A stretch of 27,809 bases of DNA, taken from positions 1-27,809 of the forward strand of contig BRYA01000739.1 of the NCBI GenBank assembly GCA_030267965.1. Reading direction: 5' to 3'. The notes beneath the pieces were generated by a model that worked only from the letters and a program-made list of their open reading frames with translations, was not told the origin of the DNA and ran no database searches. Below are positions 1 through 7,492 of the stretch, piece after piece (the stretch's first letter is position 1; every line of letters begins with the position of its first letter). Source of the DNA: Triparma columacea (lineage: Eukaryota; Sar; Bolidophyceae; Parmales; Triparmaceae). The position numbers were made by a program, and so were the translations under genes.

Positions 1-1754
1 TTTCCTGCCACCTCGACGTAGTATTTCAACTTTGGCTCGGTCCCGCTCGTCCTCAAGCTGACTACCCCACCGTTCTCCATTGTAAACGTCACAAACTGAG
101 TCCCCCCGTCCTTGGGCAGCTTGCTCTTCAAATCTTCGGCCGCACTATCGTATCCCGTCGTCAAGTCGCGAACTCCGACTACCTTGACACCCCCGATCTC
201 ATCCACGTACTTCCCCCCCCTCCTAACTCCTTGAAAGATGTCCTCCAGGACCTCCTTCTCGTAGAACTTCACGTACCCGTTCTTTGACACGAAGTACCCG
301 TATTCCTCCTTAAGCTCTACCAGAAGGTCCGCGATGCTCTTCCCCTCCCTCTCCAGTTCCACCACGAGTTCACCCAAAACAGCCGCCGCGGTCACTCCAT
401 CCTTGTCCTTCACCACGTTTCCGCAGCAGTACCCTATCGCCTCTTCGTACGCAAAGACGACGTTATAACCTTCCGCCCTAAGTTCTTCGCTCCGGTTCCC
501 CATCCACTTGAAGCCGGTCAGGGTCTCCTCAAACAAAAATCCCTCCTTCTTGGCAACGGCCCCGAGGAACTTGGAGCTCACAGTGCTGGCCAGCATGGCA
601 ATCCCCCCCCCCTCCGCCCCCTCAGCTGCTTCCATCCTCTCCCTCACGGCCTTCCTCCACATCCAGTGACCCAGCACCCATCCAATCTCATTGCCGCTGA
701 ACAGCCTCCAGCCCTCCCCGGGCCTCCTCTCCGCGACTGCTAGTCTGTCAGCGTCGGGATCGTTCGCGATAATAACTTTGCTACCGGCCTTCTCAGCCGT
801 CTCCATGGCCAGCTTCAGCGCCCCCTCCCCCTCCTCGGGGTTTGGGAACGCAACGGTTCTGAAGGTCGGGTCTGGTTCCTGCTGCTCAGCAACGCTGACA
901 AAGTGCTTCAAACCAAAGGTTTTGAACGCCCGCTTCGCGAACGAGTGGCCCACGCCGTGCATGGCGGTGTACGTTAGGGGCGTTGCCTCCCCCCCCCCCT
1001 CAACCCGACTGCAGCAAACCTCCCTCATTTTGTCAAAGTACTCCCCTTCAACTTCACCCCCTGCCTCCCAGGTGCTCACACAGCCCAAGTTGTACTCCCC
1101 CCAGGGCTCCAAGTTCTCCAAGATCTTCCCTGCGATACCCTCGTCGTGGGGTGAAATGATCTGGGCCCCGTTCCCCCAGTAAACCTTGTACCCGGTGTCC
1201 TCCTTTGGGTTGTGGCTCGCGGTGACCATGACTCCGCAGGCCGCTCCCACCCTCTCAACCCCGAACGGAACCAGGGGGGTCGCTACGAGCCCCCCGTAAA
1301 GATACACTGGTATCCCCTGGCTCTCAAAGACTGCAGCCGTGATCTTGGCAAAGTTCTCGCTCGAGAGATCGTACGGCGTGAAGTCCTTGCTCGCCCTGTG
1401 GTCGTATCCCACCACGATTCCCCTCTCCTTCACCCCCGTCCCGCTCTCCTCCAAATACTTGAGGAGCCCCTGAGCAGTCTGGGTGACTGTGAGGTCGTTC
1501 ATGCAGTTGTAGCCCGGACCAAAGGGGGCTCTCAGCCCAGCCGTTCCAAAGGACAGCCTTCCCTCAAAGAGCGGCTTCAAGTCATCCTCCTTGAAGTCAC
1601 TTGATTGAAGGATGTCGGAAACAGCTAGACGGGTTGCCATGTTTGGGTCCCAATTGACGTAATTCGAGGCGAGGGATAAAAGCGACGACGTTCCCATATA
1701 ACGGCCTTGCCCGGGACGTCCAAGAGACCGTCTTAGGAAGCGTTGGATCATCAT
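1..1754 (-). CDS. PGM2: Phosphoglucomutase/phosphopentomutase (PGM2-like), 3' partial
   Basis: Interconverts sugar 1- and 6-phosphates (or pentose 1- and 5-phosphates) through a phosphoserine enzyme. The reading frame is open from 1754 to the left edge, about 584 residues; relatives are near 600, so only the C-terminal end is missing. Visible motifs: FGTAGLRAPFGPG near the N terminus, the catalytic loop TASHNP (Ser at about residue 180), the metal loop DPDADRL (about 332), EEAIGY (about 437) and the phosphate-binding RTSGTEPKL (about 568). ISPHDEGI after the catalytic loop is PGM2-like rather than PGM1-like. Three in-frame starts exist: ATG at 1754, 1697 and 1640. The last would cut off NYVNWDPN, which aligns with the conserved PGM2 N terminus, so 1697 or 1754 is preferred. 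The 1754 form begins MMIQRFLRRSLGRPGQGRY, Arg-rich and acid-free like a mitochondrial presequence. No intron is needed. Confidence 0.93.
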   Translation of the reverse strand, partial: MMIQRFLRRSLGRPGQGRYMGTSSLLSLASNYVNWDPNMATRLAVSDILQSSDFKEDDLKPLFEGRLSFGTAGLRAPFGPGYNCMNDLTVTQTAQGLLKYLEESGTGVKERGIVVGYDHRASKDFTPYDLSSENFAKITAAVFESQGIPVYLYGGLVATPLVPFGVERVGAACGVMVTASHNPKEDTGYKVYWGNGAQIISPHDEGIAGKILENLEPWGEYNLGCVSTWEAGGEVEGEYFDKMREVCCSRVEGGGEATPLTYTAMHGVGHSFAKRAFKTFGLKHFVSVAEQQEPDPTFRTVAFPNPEEGEGALKLAMETAEKAGSKVIIANDPDADRLAVAERRPGEGWRLFSGNEIGWVLGHWMWRKAVRERMEAAEGAEGGGIAMLASTVSSKFLGAVAKKEGFLFEETLTGFKWMGNRSEELRAEGYNVVFAYEEAIGYCCGNVVKDKDGVTAAAVLGELVVELEREGKSIADLLVELKEEYGYFVSKNGYVKFYEKEVLEDIFQGVRRGGKYVDEIGGVKVVGVRDLTTGYDSAAEDLKSKLPKDGGTQFVTFTMENGGVVSLRTSGTEPKLKYYVEVAG

Positions 1755-1840
1755 ATTGGAAAATGTGCAAAAGCTTCTGAAGCGATTTTCAGTCTTCAAG
1801 TCACTTTTGCTCAAAGACTTCACTTAGTGAAGGGTTAGGG

Positions 1841-2450
1841 TCACCACTTATTCGTACTCTCTGTGACGGAGCACACGACATATGCAGGCTGTTTCTCACG
1901 CGCGGTGCTATCCCAACCACGAACGACGTGCTTTATGTGTTTCGTATCTGCCTCCGAGCGTGCAAAGGAGAAAACGATACTCTTTCTAGAGATGTCGCAA
2001 TCAAGATGTTCGCAACATTTCTTCATCTCGGAAAGCCCGATTCCGACGTAGTTCGAGACAAATTCAATTTATACGCGCGCCGTCCTTCCTATCGCGATCC
2101 TATAATCACCAACATCACGAAACAGTACCTTCAAGGCCGTCCCTTCTGCTGCTTTGTTTGCGAAGCTCTAACTGCCAAGTCACGCGACAAGCTCCTAGTG
2201 TGTCCCTGTCGCACTATCGCATACTATTCGAAGGAGTGCCAGATCAAGCAGGTGGGACGGGGAAGAATGGCAAGAAGGGGAAGAAGGGCAAGAATGGTAG
2301 GGGTAAGAAGAAGTGAACGAAACAATACAGTAATGCGGCGGCTATAAGCAATTTTTCAGAATTCGATGTACATCAAATTGCTTATTTTTATTGCGATTAG
2401 CGTGAGAATGAACAATTTCATATTTCTCCGACTAAATTTTGTTTTTCCCC
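1841..2450 (+). pseudogene. Decayed partial copy of the ankyrin/MYND gene
   Basis: This stretch is a diverged direct duplicate of 3188-3941: the 3' half of the MYND gene, its 3' UTR and downstream spacer. Shared landmarks include TRGA-PTTNDV, RDVAIK-FATFLHLGKPDSD and TNITK-YLQGRPFC. The copy lacks the first half of the gene. It has lost about 145 bp between the finger and the Lys-rich tail, so the tail is read in a different frame. A finger cysteine has changed (YYSKEC where the intact gene has YCSKEC), and the final His/Cys ligands are gone. A reading frame persists from about 1928 to 2347, but the encoded finger cannot be complete. An expressed truncated protein cannot be excluded. The rest of 1755-2635 shows no other gene; 2451-2635 should hold the promoter of the intact copy. 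Confidence 0.85.
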
Positions 2451-2635
2451 TTCTTGCTCGCTTCGACTGCTTTCAACAAACTTTCTCAGAAAGTGGTGGC
2501 AGTTTTGGCTGGACTCCAATATTAGCACCTACACGACACTTCTGCCTAAGTGGAGTACTTTCAAGGCTTTGATCATAAGTTTAGCGTCGTAATTTACCGC
2601 TATAAACTCAAATTTGGGGTAAGGTTCGCTCAAAA

Positions 2636-3799
2636 ATGGATTCACAATCAGAGGTACAATCGTCACACAAATCATCAGAGACCACAAATGTGACAGTAAA
2701 TACTTCGGACGATTTGACAGACGGCCAGCAGTTGTGCTTGGAATGGGCTCGTGAGCAAGACTGGGATATCGTCAAGGGGTATGCCAAGGAACATGGTCCT
2801 GAGGCTTTGTTAGGCGTTTATTCAGAGCTTGTTGATGAGAAATGGAGGGTAGCTTCAGTCCTCTCAATCGCCTCTCTTCACGATAATGTTGAGATGGTCA
2901 AGTTTACCTTAGAGGCCGGCTTCGACAACAAGAAAGCCATGTACTTTGCCGCAGGTACATCAATGATGAATAGTGACAATTCAACAATCTTGAGATTGCT
3001 CTTAGAACATGGACTTGACCCTAATATGGACCCACAAGTCGAAGGGTTGTTGGAAGACTTTCACTACGACAACCTTTTGATGTTTGCTGCTTATGTGGGA
3101 CACATTGATAACGCCATAGCACTTCTCGATCATGGAGCAAATGTGAACAAAACAGTGGTTCTTCGCCCTGATGGACGACATGTTGTTTCACCACTTACTT
3201 CTACTCTCTTCTATGGAGGACACGACATATTGAGGCTATTTCTCACGCGCGGTGCTTTTCCAACCACCAACGACGTGAATGATGTGTTTAGGCATTGCCT
3301 CCTTGCGTGCAAAGGAGAACACACTGGGCTCAGTAGAGATGTCGCAATAAAGATCTTCGCAACATTTCTTCATCTCGGAAAGCCCGATTCCGACACACTT
3401 CGAGACGAATTCAATTCATGGATTCCTTCCAATCGCGATCCTACAATCACCAACATCACGAAACATTACCTTCAAGGCCGTCCCTTCTGCTGCGAGGTTT
3501 GCGAGGCTCTAACTGCCAAGGAGCGTGATCGTGACAAGCTCCATATGTGTCCCTGTCGCAACGTCGCCTACTGCTCGAAGGAGTGCCAGGTCAAGCACTG
3601 GAGGGAGCACAAGGTGCTATGCACGGGACCGCTGAACGAAAGAGGGGAGAGTGAGGCGATGGTCAAGAAAAGATCAAAGACAGGGAAGGGAGCGGCGGCG
3701 GGAGGAGCGGATGTGGGAGCAGCGGAAGGAGTAGTTGCGACGGGGAAGAATGGCAAGAAGGGCAAGAAGGGGAAGAAGGGTAGGGGTAAGAAGAAGTGA
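2636..3799 (+). CDS. Ankyrin-repeat protein with MYND zinc finger
   Basis: A 387-residue, intronless protein. Residues about 70-215 hold degenerate ankyrin repeats (LRLLLEHGLDPN, MFAAYVGHIDNAIALLDHG, ILRLFLTRGA). Residues about 285-327 are a MYND finger with the ligand series C-x2-C, C-x-C, C-x3-C, H-x3-H-x3-C (CEVCEAL, CPCRNVAYCSKEC, KHWREHKVLC). The tail from about 340 is Lys/Gly-rich and ends in repeated KNGKKGKKGKKGRGKKK, possibly a nuclear/nucleolar or RNA-binding tail. MYND fingers bind proline-rich peptides, and ankyrin repeats also bind proteins, so a scaffold role is likely, but no substrate can be named. There is no SET domain, so it is not a SMYD methyltransferase. The start has context CTCAAAAATGG, like other genes here. 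A decayed partial copy lies directly upstream. Confidence 0.85.
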   Translation: MDSQSEVQSSHKSSETTNVTVNTSDDLTDGQQLCLEWAREQDWDIVKGYAKEHGPEALLGVYSELVDEKWRVASVLSIASLHDNVEMVKFTLEAGFDNKKAMYFAAGTSMMNSDNSTILRLLLEHGLDPNMDPQVEGLLEDFHYDNLLMFAAYVGHIDNAIALLDHGANVNKTVVLRPDGRHVVSPLTSTLFYGGHDILRLFLTRGAFPTTNDVNDVFRHCLLACKGEHTGLSRDVAIKIFATFLHLGKPDSDTLRDEFNSWIPSNRDPTITNITKHYLQGRPFCCEVCEALTAKERDRDKLHMCPCRNVAYCSKECQVKHWREHKVLCTGPLNERGESEAMVKKRSKTGKGAAAGGADVGAAEGVVATGKNGKKGKKGKKGRGKKK

Positions 3800-3941
3800 A
3801 CGAAACAATACAGTAATGCGGCGGCTATAAGCAAATTTTCAGAATTCGATGTACATCAAATTGCTTATTTTTTATTGCGATTAGCGTGAGAATGAACAAT
3901 TTCATATTTCTCCGACCTCCGACTAATTTTGTTTTTTCCCC
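3188..3941 (+). repeat. Source copy of the local direct duplication
   Basis: This segment corresponds to 1841-2450. It spans the second half of the MYND gene, its stop and 3' UTR, and ends about 22 bp before the rubredoxin start codon. The noncoding part after the stop is nearly identical in the two copies (for example AACAATACAGTAATGCGGCG), more so than the coding part, which suggests a fairly recent event or gene conversion. Confidence 0.85.
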
Positions 3942-3963
3942 TCAAACCGTTTGTTTGGCCACA

Positions 3964-4782
3964 ATGCAGACAGCCGTCTTCACTTTCTTTTTCCTAGTAC
4001 TCGTATCACACACCAATGGATTCATGCCGTCGAAACCCCGTTCGCGGCCTCAGGCTTTTATTTTGGAGGCCCGACCTCACGAGGCCCGACCTCACAGACC
4101 CCGTTTTATCAAGCTAACAAATACTTTAATGAAGGGTTCGATGAAGATACCGTTGCCTGAGTCAATGGATGAGGACAACATCGCAAAGTCGTCGTCAACC
4201 TTGGCGTTCCTGGGGTTTGGAGTGAGAACAAGTAAGATTTTGTTTGTCCTCTTTGGTGCAGGGCTTGTTTATAACCTCCTGACCAAGAAGAACGCCACTG
4301 AGAAGGATGCCCCGAATTGGAGCCACGTTGTGACCTCGAAGGAGCAGGAGGCGGAGCTCCACGCCTTTAGCTGCAACAATTGTGGGTACACAATCTTCCC
4401 TGCAAGGGGGAGGGAGGGCAAGTTTTTCCCCGACAACTTTCGCTGCCCCACGTGCAAGGCCCCGAAGGAGTCTTTCATCGACATAAGGGACGAGGTTATC
4501 GAGGAGGTTGGAGAGGATGAAGATTACGAATACGAGGATATGGACGATTATGTTGGTGGTGATGAGGCCCTCGAGAAGGCTGCTGGTGACGGTGGTGTTA
4601 CCGCTGCTGCTGTCGCCTCCCCCGCCGCTGCTGTCGCCTCCCCCGCCGCTGCTGTCGCCGCCCCCGCCGCCCCTACTCCCCCCCCTACGCCTCTTGCTGA
4701 GAATGAGCCTGCCTCATCTCCCCCCTCCCCTCCTAAGAAGGGTGACGGAGACGACCTCGACGTGCTCGGGATGGACTTCTAG
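3964..4782 (+). CDS. Membrane-anchored rubredoxin-domain protein, probably plastid
   Basis: A 272-residue protein. The start at 3964 (CCACAATGC) opens a hydrophobic leader (MQTAVFTFFFLVLVSHTNG) followed by F-MPSKPRSRP, the pattern of heterokont plastid preproteins with Phe at the signal-peptide cleavage site. An in-frame ATG at 3886 would bury this leader. A likely membrane segment lies at about 92-107 (ILFVLFGAGLVYNLL). The rubredoxin iron site follows: C137-x2-C140-GYT and FRC161-PTC164. The C terminus is acidic, then Ala/Pro-rich with a 21-bp repeat, and ends acidic. Plastid rubredoxins of the RBD1/ENH1 type take part in photosystem II assembly and redox stability, with the membrane helix normally after the iron domain; here it is before. 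The plastid role is inference. The gene converges on DUS1 with an 85-bp gap. Confidence 0.85.
   Translation: MQTAVFTFFFLVLVSHTNGFMPSKPRSRPQAFILEARPHEARPHRPRFIKLTNTLMKGSMKIPLPESMDEDNIAKSSSTLAFLGFGVRTSKILFVLFGAGLVYNLLTKKNATEKDAPNWSHVVTSKEQEAELHAFSCNNCGYTIFPARGREGKFFPDNFRCPTCKAPKESFIDIRDEVIEEVGEDEDYEYEDMDDYVGGDEALEKAAGDGGVTAAAVASPAAAVASPAAAVAAPAAPTPPPTPLAENEPASSPPSPPKKGDGDDLDVLGMDF
4606..4668 (+). repeat. Three-copy 21-bp coding tandem repeat
   Basis: Three adjacent 21-bp units encode AAVASPA-type heptads in the C-terminal tail of the rubredoxin protein. The third unit is slightly diverged (GCCGCC for GCCTCC). It probably forms a flexible Ala/Pro linker and may vary in length between strains. 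Confidence 0.8.
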
Positions 4783-4867
4783 CGAGCTCACCATGCACTG
4801 ACGTAAAAACAAAATGAAATAATGCAAACAGAATATATTGTTTCGTAAATCAAAGCCCTTTAAGGTT

Positions 4868-6157
4868 TCAATAGTCTCCGTCTCCGTCTCCCCCGCATTC
4901 CCCCGTCTCTCCTATCATTCCCCCAAAGCAACCACTGAAGTCGTCCTCCAGCTCAACCTGCGGAATATCCAGTTTAGTCTCCTTTTCGTCCTCCCCCTCC
5001 GTCCTGTGCCTCATGTACCATCCCAGCTTCTCCTCCTCCACCTTGTGCCCCCGCTCCGCCTGTAGCCGCTCCAAAATGTCAGTGACTTCCCTCATGTCAG
5101 CTGTGCTCTTGGAGCAGTGGAGCTTCCTCCTGGCCTCATCAGCCACTTCCCCGCCCGACTGAAGGTCCTCGTAAAGGAAGTGCTGGAGGTGGCTCTTGGC
5201 GCACTTGATGCCGCTGGCCTGCCCCCCCTGCTTGTTGGGGTACTTCTCCTCGAGTGAGATGTACTCCCGGGCGATTGCCAGCCTGCCGGGGCCCGTTCTC
5301 TTCCCCGAGGTGGCCACCGTGTTGGTCCCCGTGAAGATGGGAGGATACTCGAGCACCCCCTCGCTGCTCATGACTCCCGCAGCCCCGGTGATCTCAAGGC
5401 ACCTTCTAATGTCGTCCAAATTGCTAATACCTCCGTTCGCTATCACCGGTATCCTATCCCCTATGGCGTCGACGACCATTTTGATGTGGTCCCAATTGAC
5501 CGCCCCCGTAAGCTGCCCCTTCTGATGCCTCGTCCTTCCGTGCACCGTCATAAGGCTGACCCCCGCGTCCACCAGCCTCCTGTACAAGGCCAGCGAGTCC
5601 TCTATACCGGTCGGAAGAATCCTAACCTTGATCGTTACCCTGCAGTCGAGCTCTTTGACCAAGTTCTCCACTATGCTGACCAGGAGGTCCCCCTCCTCCA
5701 GGAGAAAGGCCCCATACCTGCCCTTCCTCGCGATACCCTGGGGGCAGCCACAATTGATATCCACAGCATCCACAAACTTCGTGTTAAACTTCTTCATTGC
5801 ATTCGCCATGATTGTCGGGTCATTTCCGCAGAACTGCGCAAAAACGGGCCCGTCTTCCTTGGCCTCGTCCACAAACAAATTGAAGGACTCAAAGTACCTC
5901 TTGTGCTCCAGGAACAGGCGAGAGTGGATCATCGGAGTGTAACAAAGATTAGAACCATACTGACGGGCAAGCTTCCTGAAGGGCAGGTCGGACTGGTCCA
6001 CCATGGGGGCAACGACCAGTGCTGCAGGTTGGGAAGGATTGGAGGAACGAATGTTGGATTCAGGAAGCTGGACTCGCATATCAGGCGATGTTCCTCTCTC
6101 AATAATCGAGGCGAACCATTCGTGAGGTGTCTGATTCTTGTCGTTGAAAGAAGCCAT
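4868..6157 (-). CDS. DUS1: tRNA-dihydrouridine synthase (DUS1 type)
   Basis: A 429-residue flavoenzyme of the Dus family. DUS1 orthologues reduce uridines 16/17 in the tRNA D-loop with NADPH and FMN. The TIM barrel runs from ALVVAPMVDQSDLPFR (about residue 45) to GAAGVMSSEGVL. It has YTPMIHSR, the active-site NCGCPQG with the proton-donor Cys at about 138, TIKVRI, VHGRTRHQKGQ and PVIANGGI, the last being the flavin-phosphate strand. NCGCPQ with GRYGAFLLE is typical of eukaryotic DUS1. The tail of about 100 residues is charged, acidic near the end, and has no zinc finger, so it is not DUS3. The start is the ATG at 6157 (CACCAAAATGGC); the 10-codon extension upstream begins with GTG. It is divergent from TRM7. 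Confidence 0.95.
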   Translation of the reverse strand: MASFNDKNQTPHEWFASIIERGTSPDMRVQLPESNIRSSNPSQPAALVVAPMVDQSDLPFRKLARQYGSNLCYTPMIHSRLFLEHKRYFESFNLFVDEAKEDGPVFAQFCGNDPTIMANAMKKFNTKFVDAVDINCGCPQGIARKGRYGAFLLEEGDLLVSIVENLVKELDCRVTIKVRILPTGIEDSLALYRRLVDAGVSLMTVHGRTRHQKGQLTGAVNWDHIKMVVDAIGDRIPVIANGGISNLDDIRRCLEITGAAGVMSSEGVLEYPPIFTGTNTVATSGKRTGPGRLAIAREYISLEEKYPNKQGGQASGIKCAKSHLQHFLYEDLQSGGEVADEARRKLHCSKSTADMREVTDILERLQAERGHKVEEEKLGWYMRHRTEGEDEKETKLDIPQVELEDDFSGCFGGMIGETGECGGDGDGDY

Positions 6158-6428
6158 TTTGGTGTTTCCAAGAAGGAAAGGGTTCACGAGTTGAGGAGAA
6201 AATTAGTGTTTTCTAGCCTTTATCGATTTGAACTAGATAGTCTGCAATTAATTGACGTCGTTAAAGCGACTAGACGAAATCAAAATTGTCCGATGTGATT
6301 CCTACAGGGAGATTTTCTCAAGTTTTCTTCTGCCCATCAAATTCCCAAATCATAAAGATCTTAAAAGGCACCTACGCTCACAGATATCCCCTCTCCTGTA
6401 CAGTAGATTCTACGTGAGCTCAAAAACT
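6158..6428. promoter_or_regulatory. Shared divergent promoter region, DUS1/TRM7
   Basis: 271 bp separate the start codons of two divergently transcribed tRNA-modification genes, so both promoters and 5' leaders must lie here. A TGACGTCG element (6253-6260), one base from a cAMP-response-type palindrome, sits inside. No clear TATA box is seen. Any regulatory role is inference from position. Confidence 0.5.
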
Positions 6429-7415
6429 ATGGGAAAGTTAAGCAAAGACAAACGTGATATATTCTATCGTCGAGCAAAGGTGAGCACCTTGGAACTTTTT
6501 ACTGATAATATTCTTCTCCAATACCCCTCTCACCCCCTTATCCGTTGTATTCCCATTAACGTTACTTAACTTTCACAGGAACTGGGATACAGAGCTCGTT
6601 CGGCATTCAAACTGTTGCAAATAGACTCTGAGTTCCACCTCCTCTCTTCATGCACAAGGGCTGTGGATCTTTGTGCAGCGCCGGGTTCGTGGTCGCAGGT
6701 GCTCGCTGAGAAGATGAAGGCAAATGCGAAGGATGAATCTAGCGCCAAGGTGGTTTCCGTCGATCTTCAGGCCATGGCCCCTATAGATGGGGTGGATATA
6801 CTGCAGGGTGACATAACATCCTTGGCCACGGCGACAGCCATCATCAATAGGTTCGAAGGAGAGCTTGCCGACATCGTAATATCAGACGGCGCGCCCGATG
6901 TGACGGGTCTCCACGACATAGACGAGTACATCCAGTCTCAGCTTCTCCTGGCTGCCATCAACATTACGACCCACGTGCTCAGACCTGGAGGCTCCTTCGT
7001 CGCCAAAATTTTCAGGGGCCGGGACGTGGGGCTCCTCTTCGACCAGCTGAGGCTAGTCTTCGATAGGGTCAGCATCGCGAAGCCCACGAGCTCGAGGAAC
7101 TCTTCCATTGAAGCATTCGTGGTTTGTCAGGGTTTCAAGCAGCAAATGGCCAAACTGCCTCTGGAGGGTGGTTTTGGTGGCACGGGCGGGAGTGGTAGCC
7201 TCCCCCTTCCTGACTCTCTCGAGAAGAGCGAGCGTGACCGCTTCGCGGTACCATTCATTGCCTGCGGCACACTCGACCCGGAGCACGCTCCCGTCACCAA
7301 GGAGGGTTTTGCGGACAGCGATAGGAGCTATGGGGTCGACGAGGGCAAGGACTCTTTGAAGCCAGTGCAACAGCCCATCAAGCCTCCATACGAAAGTTGG
7401 AAGAGTAGGAATTGA
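6429..7415 (+). CDS. TRM7: tRNA 2'-O-ribose methyltransferase (TRM7/FTSJ1)
   Basis: A two-exon gene: exons 6429-6479 and 6579-7415, with a 99-bp phase-0 intron (GTGAGC...TTTCACAG). Splicing joins [17 protein letters not shown] to [11 protein letters not shown], the near-invariant TRM7 N terminus, which confirms the intron. The 295-residue product is an RrmJ/FtsJ-fold, SAM-dependent enzyme; TRM7 methylates anticodon-loop positions 32 and 34 with partner proteins. The SAM motif is [13 protein letters not shown], and the K-D-K-E tetrad is K28, D120 (ISDGAPD), K160 (FVAKIF) and E195 (SSIEAF), at nearly the yeast spacing. SRNSS precedes the last Glu as in the family. The C-terminal tail is short. 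It converges on the carnitine acetyltransferase with 77 bp between stops. Confidence 0.96.
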
Positions 7416-7492
7416 TGCCTTTCTTTTCTTCTAAATTGACGTTTTCATTGCACTTTTCCCCTCTCACTTTACTCCCCTCTCCTCCCCCCTTT

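Noticed and set aside
1638..1640. ATG at 1640 as the PGM2 start
   Set aside because: It would remove the WDPN segment that aligns with the conserved N terminus of PGM2, and the frame is open with two earlier ATGs.
2636..3799. SMYD-type histone methyltransferase, suggested by the MYND finger
   Set aside because: No SET-domain motifs are present; the N-terminal half is ankyrin-like instead.
6187..6187. GTG-initiated extension of DUS1 (and TTG/GTG extensions of the glycosyltransferase fusion, acetyltransferase and SAM-like genes)
   Set aside because: Nuclear genes normally start at ATG, and in each case the first in-frame ATG gives a sensible N terminus.
5486..6298. 270-residue plus-strand open frame
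   Set aside because: It is antisense to the strongly conserved DUS1 coding region and has no recognisable domain.
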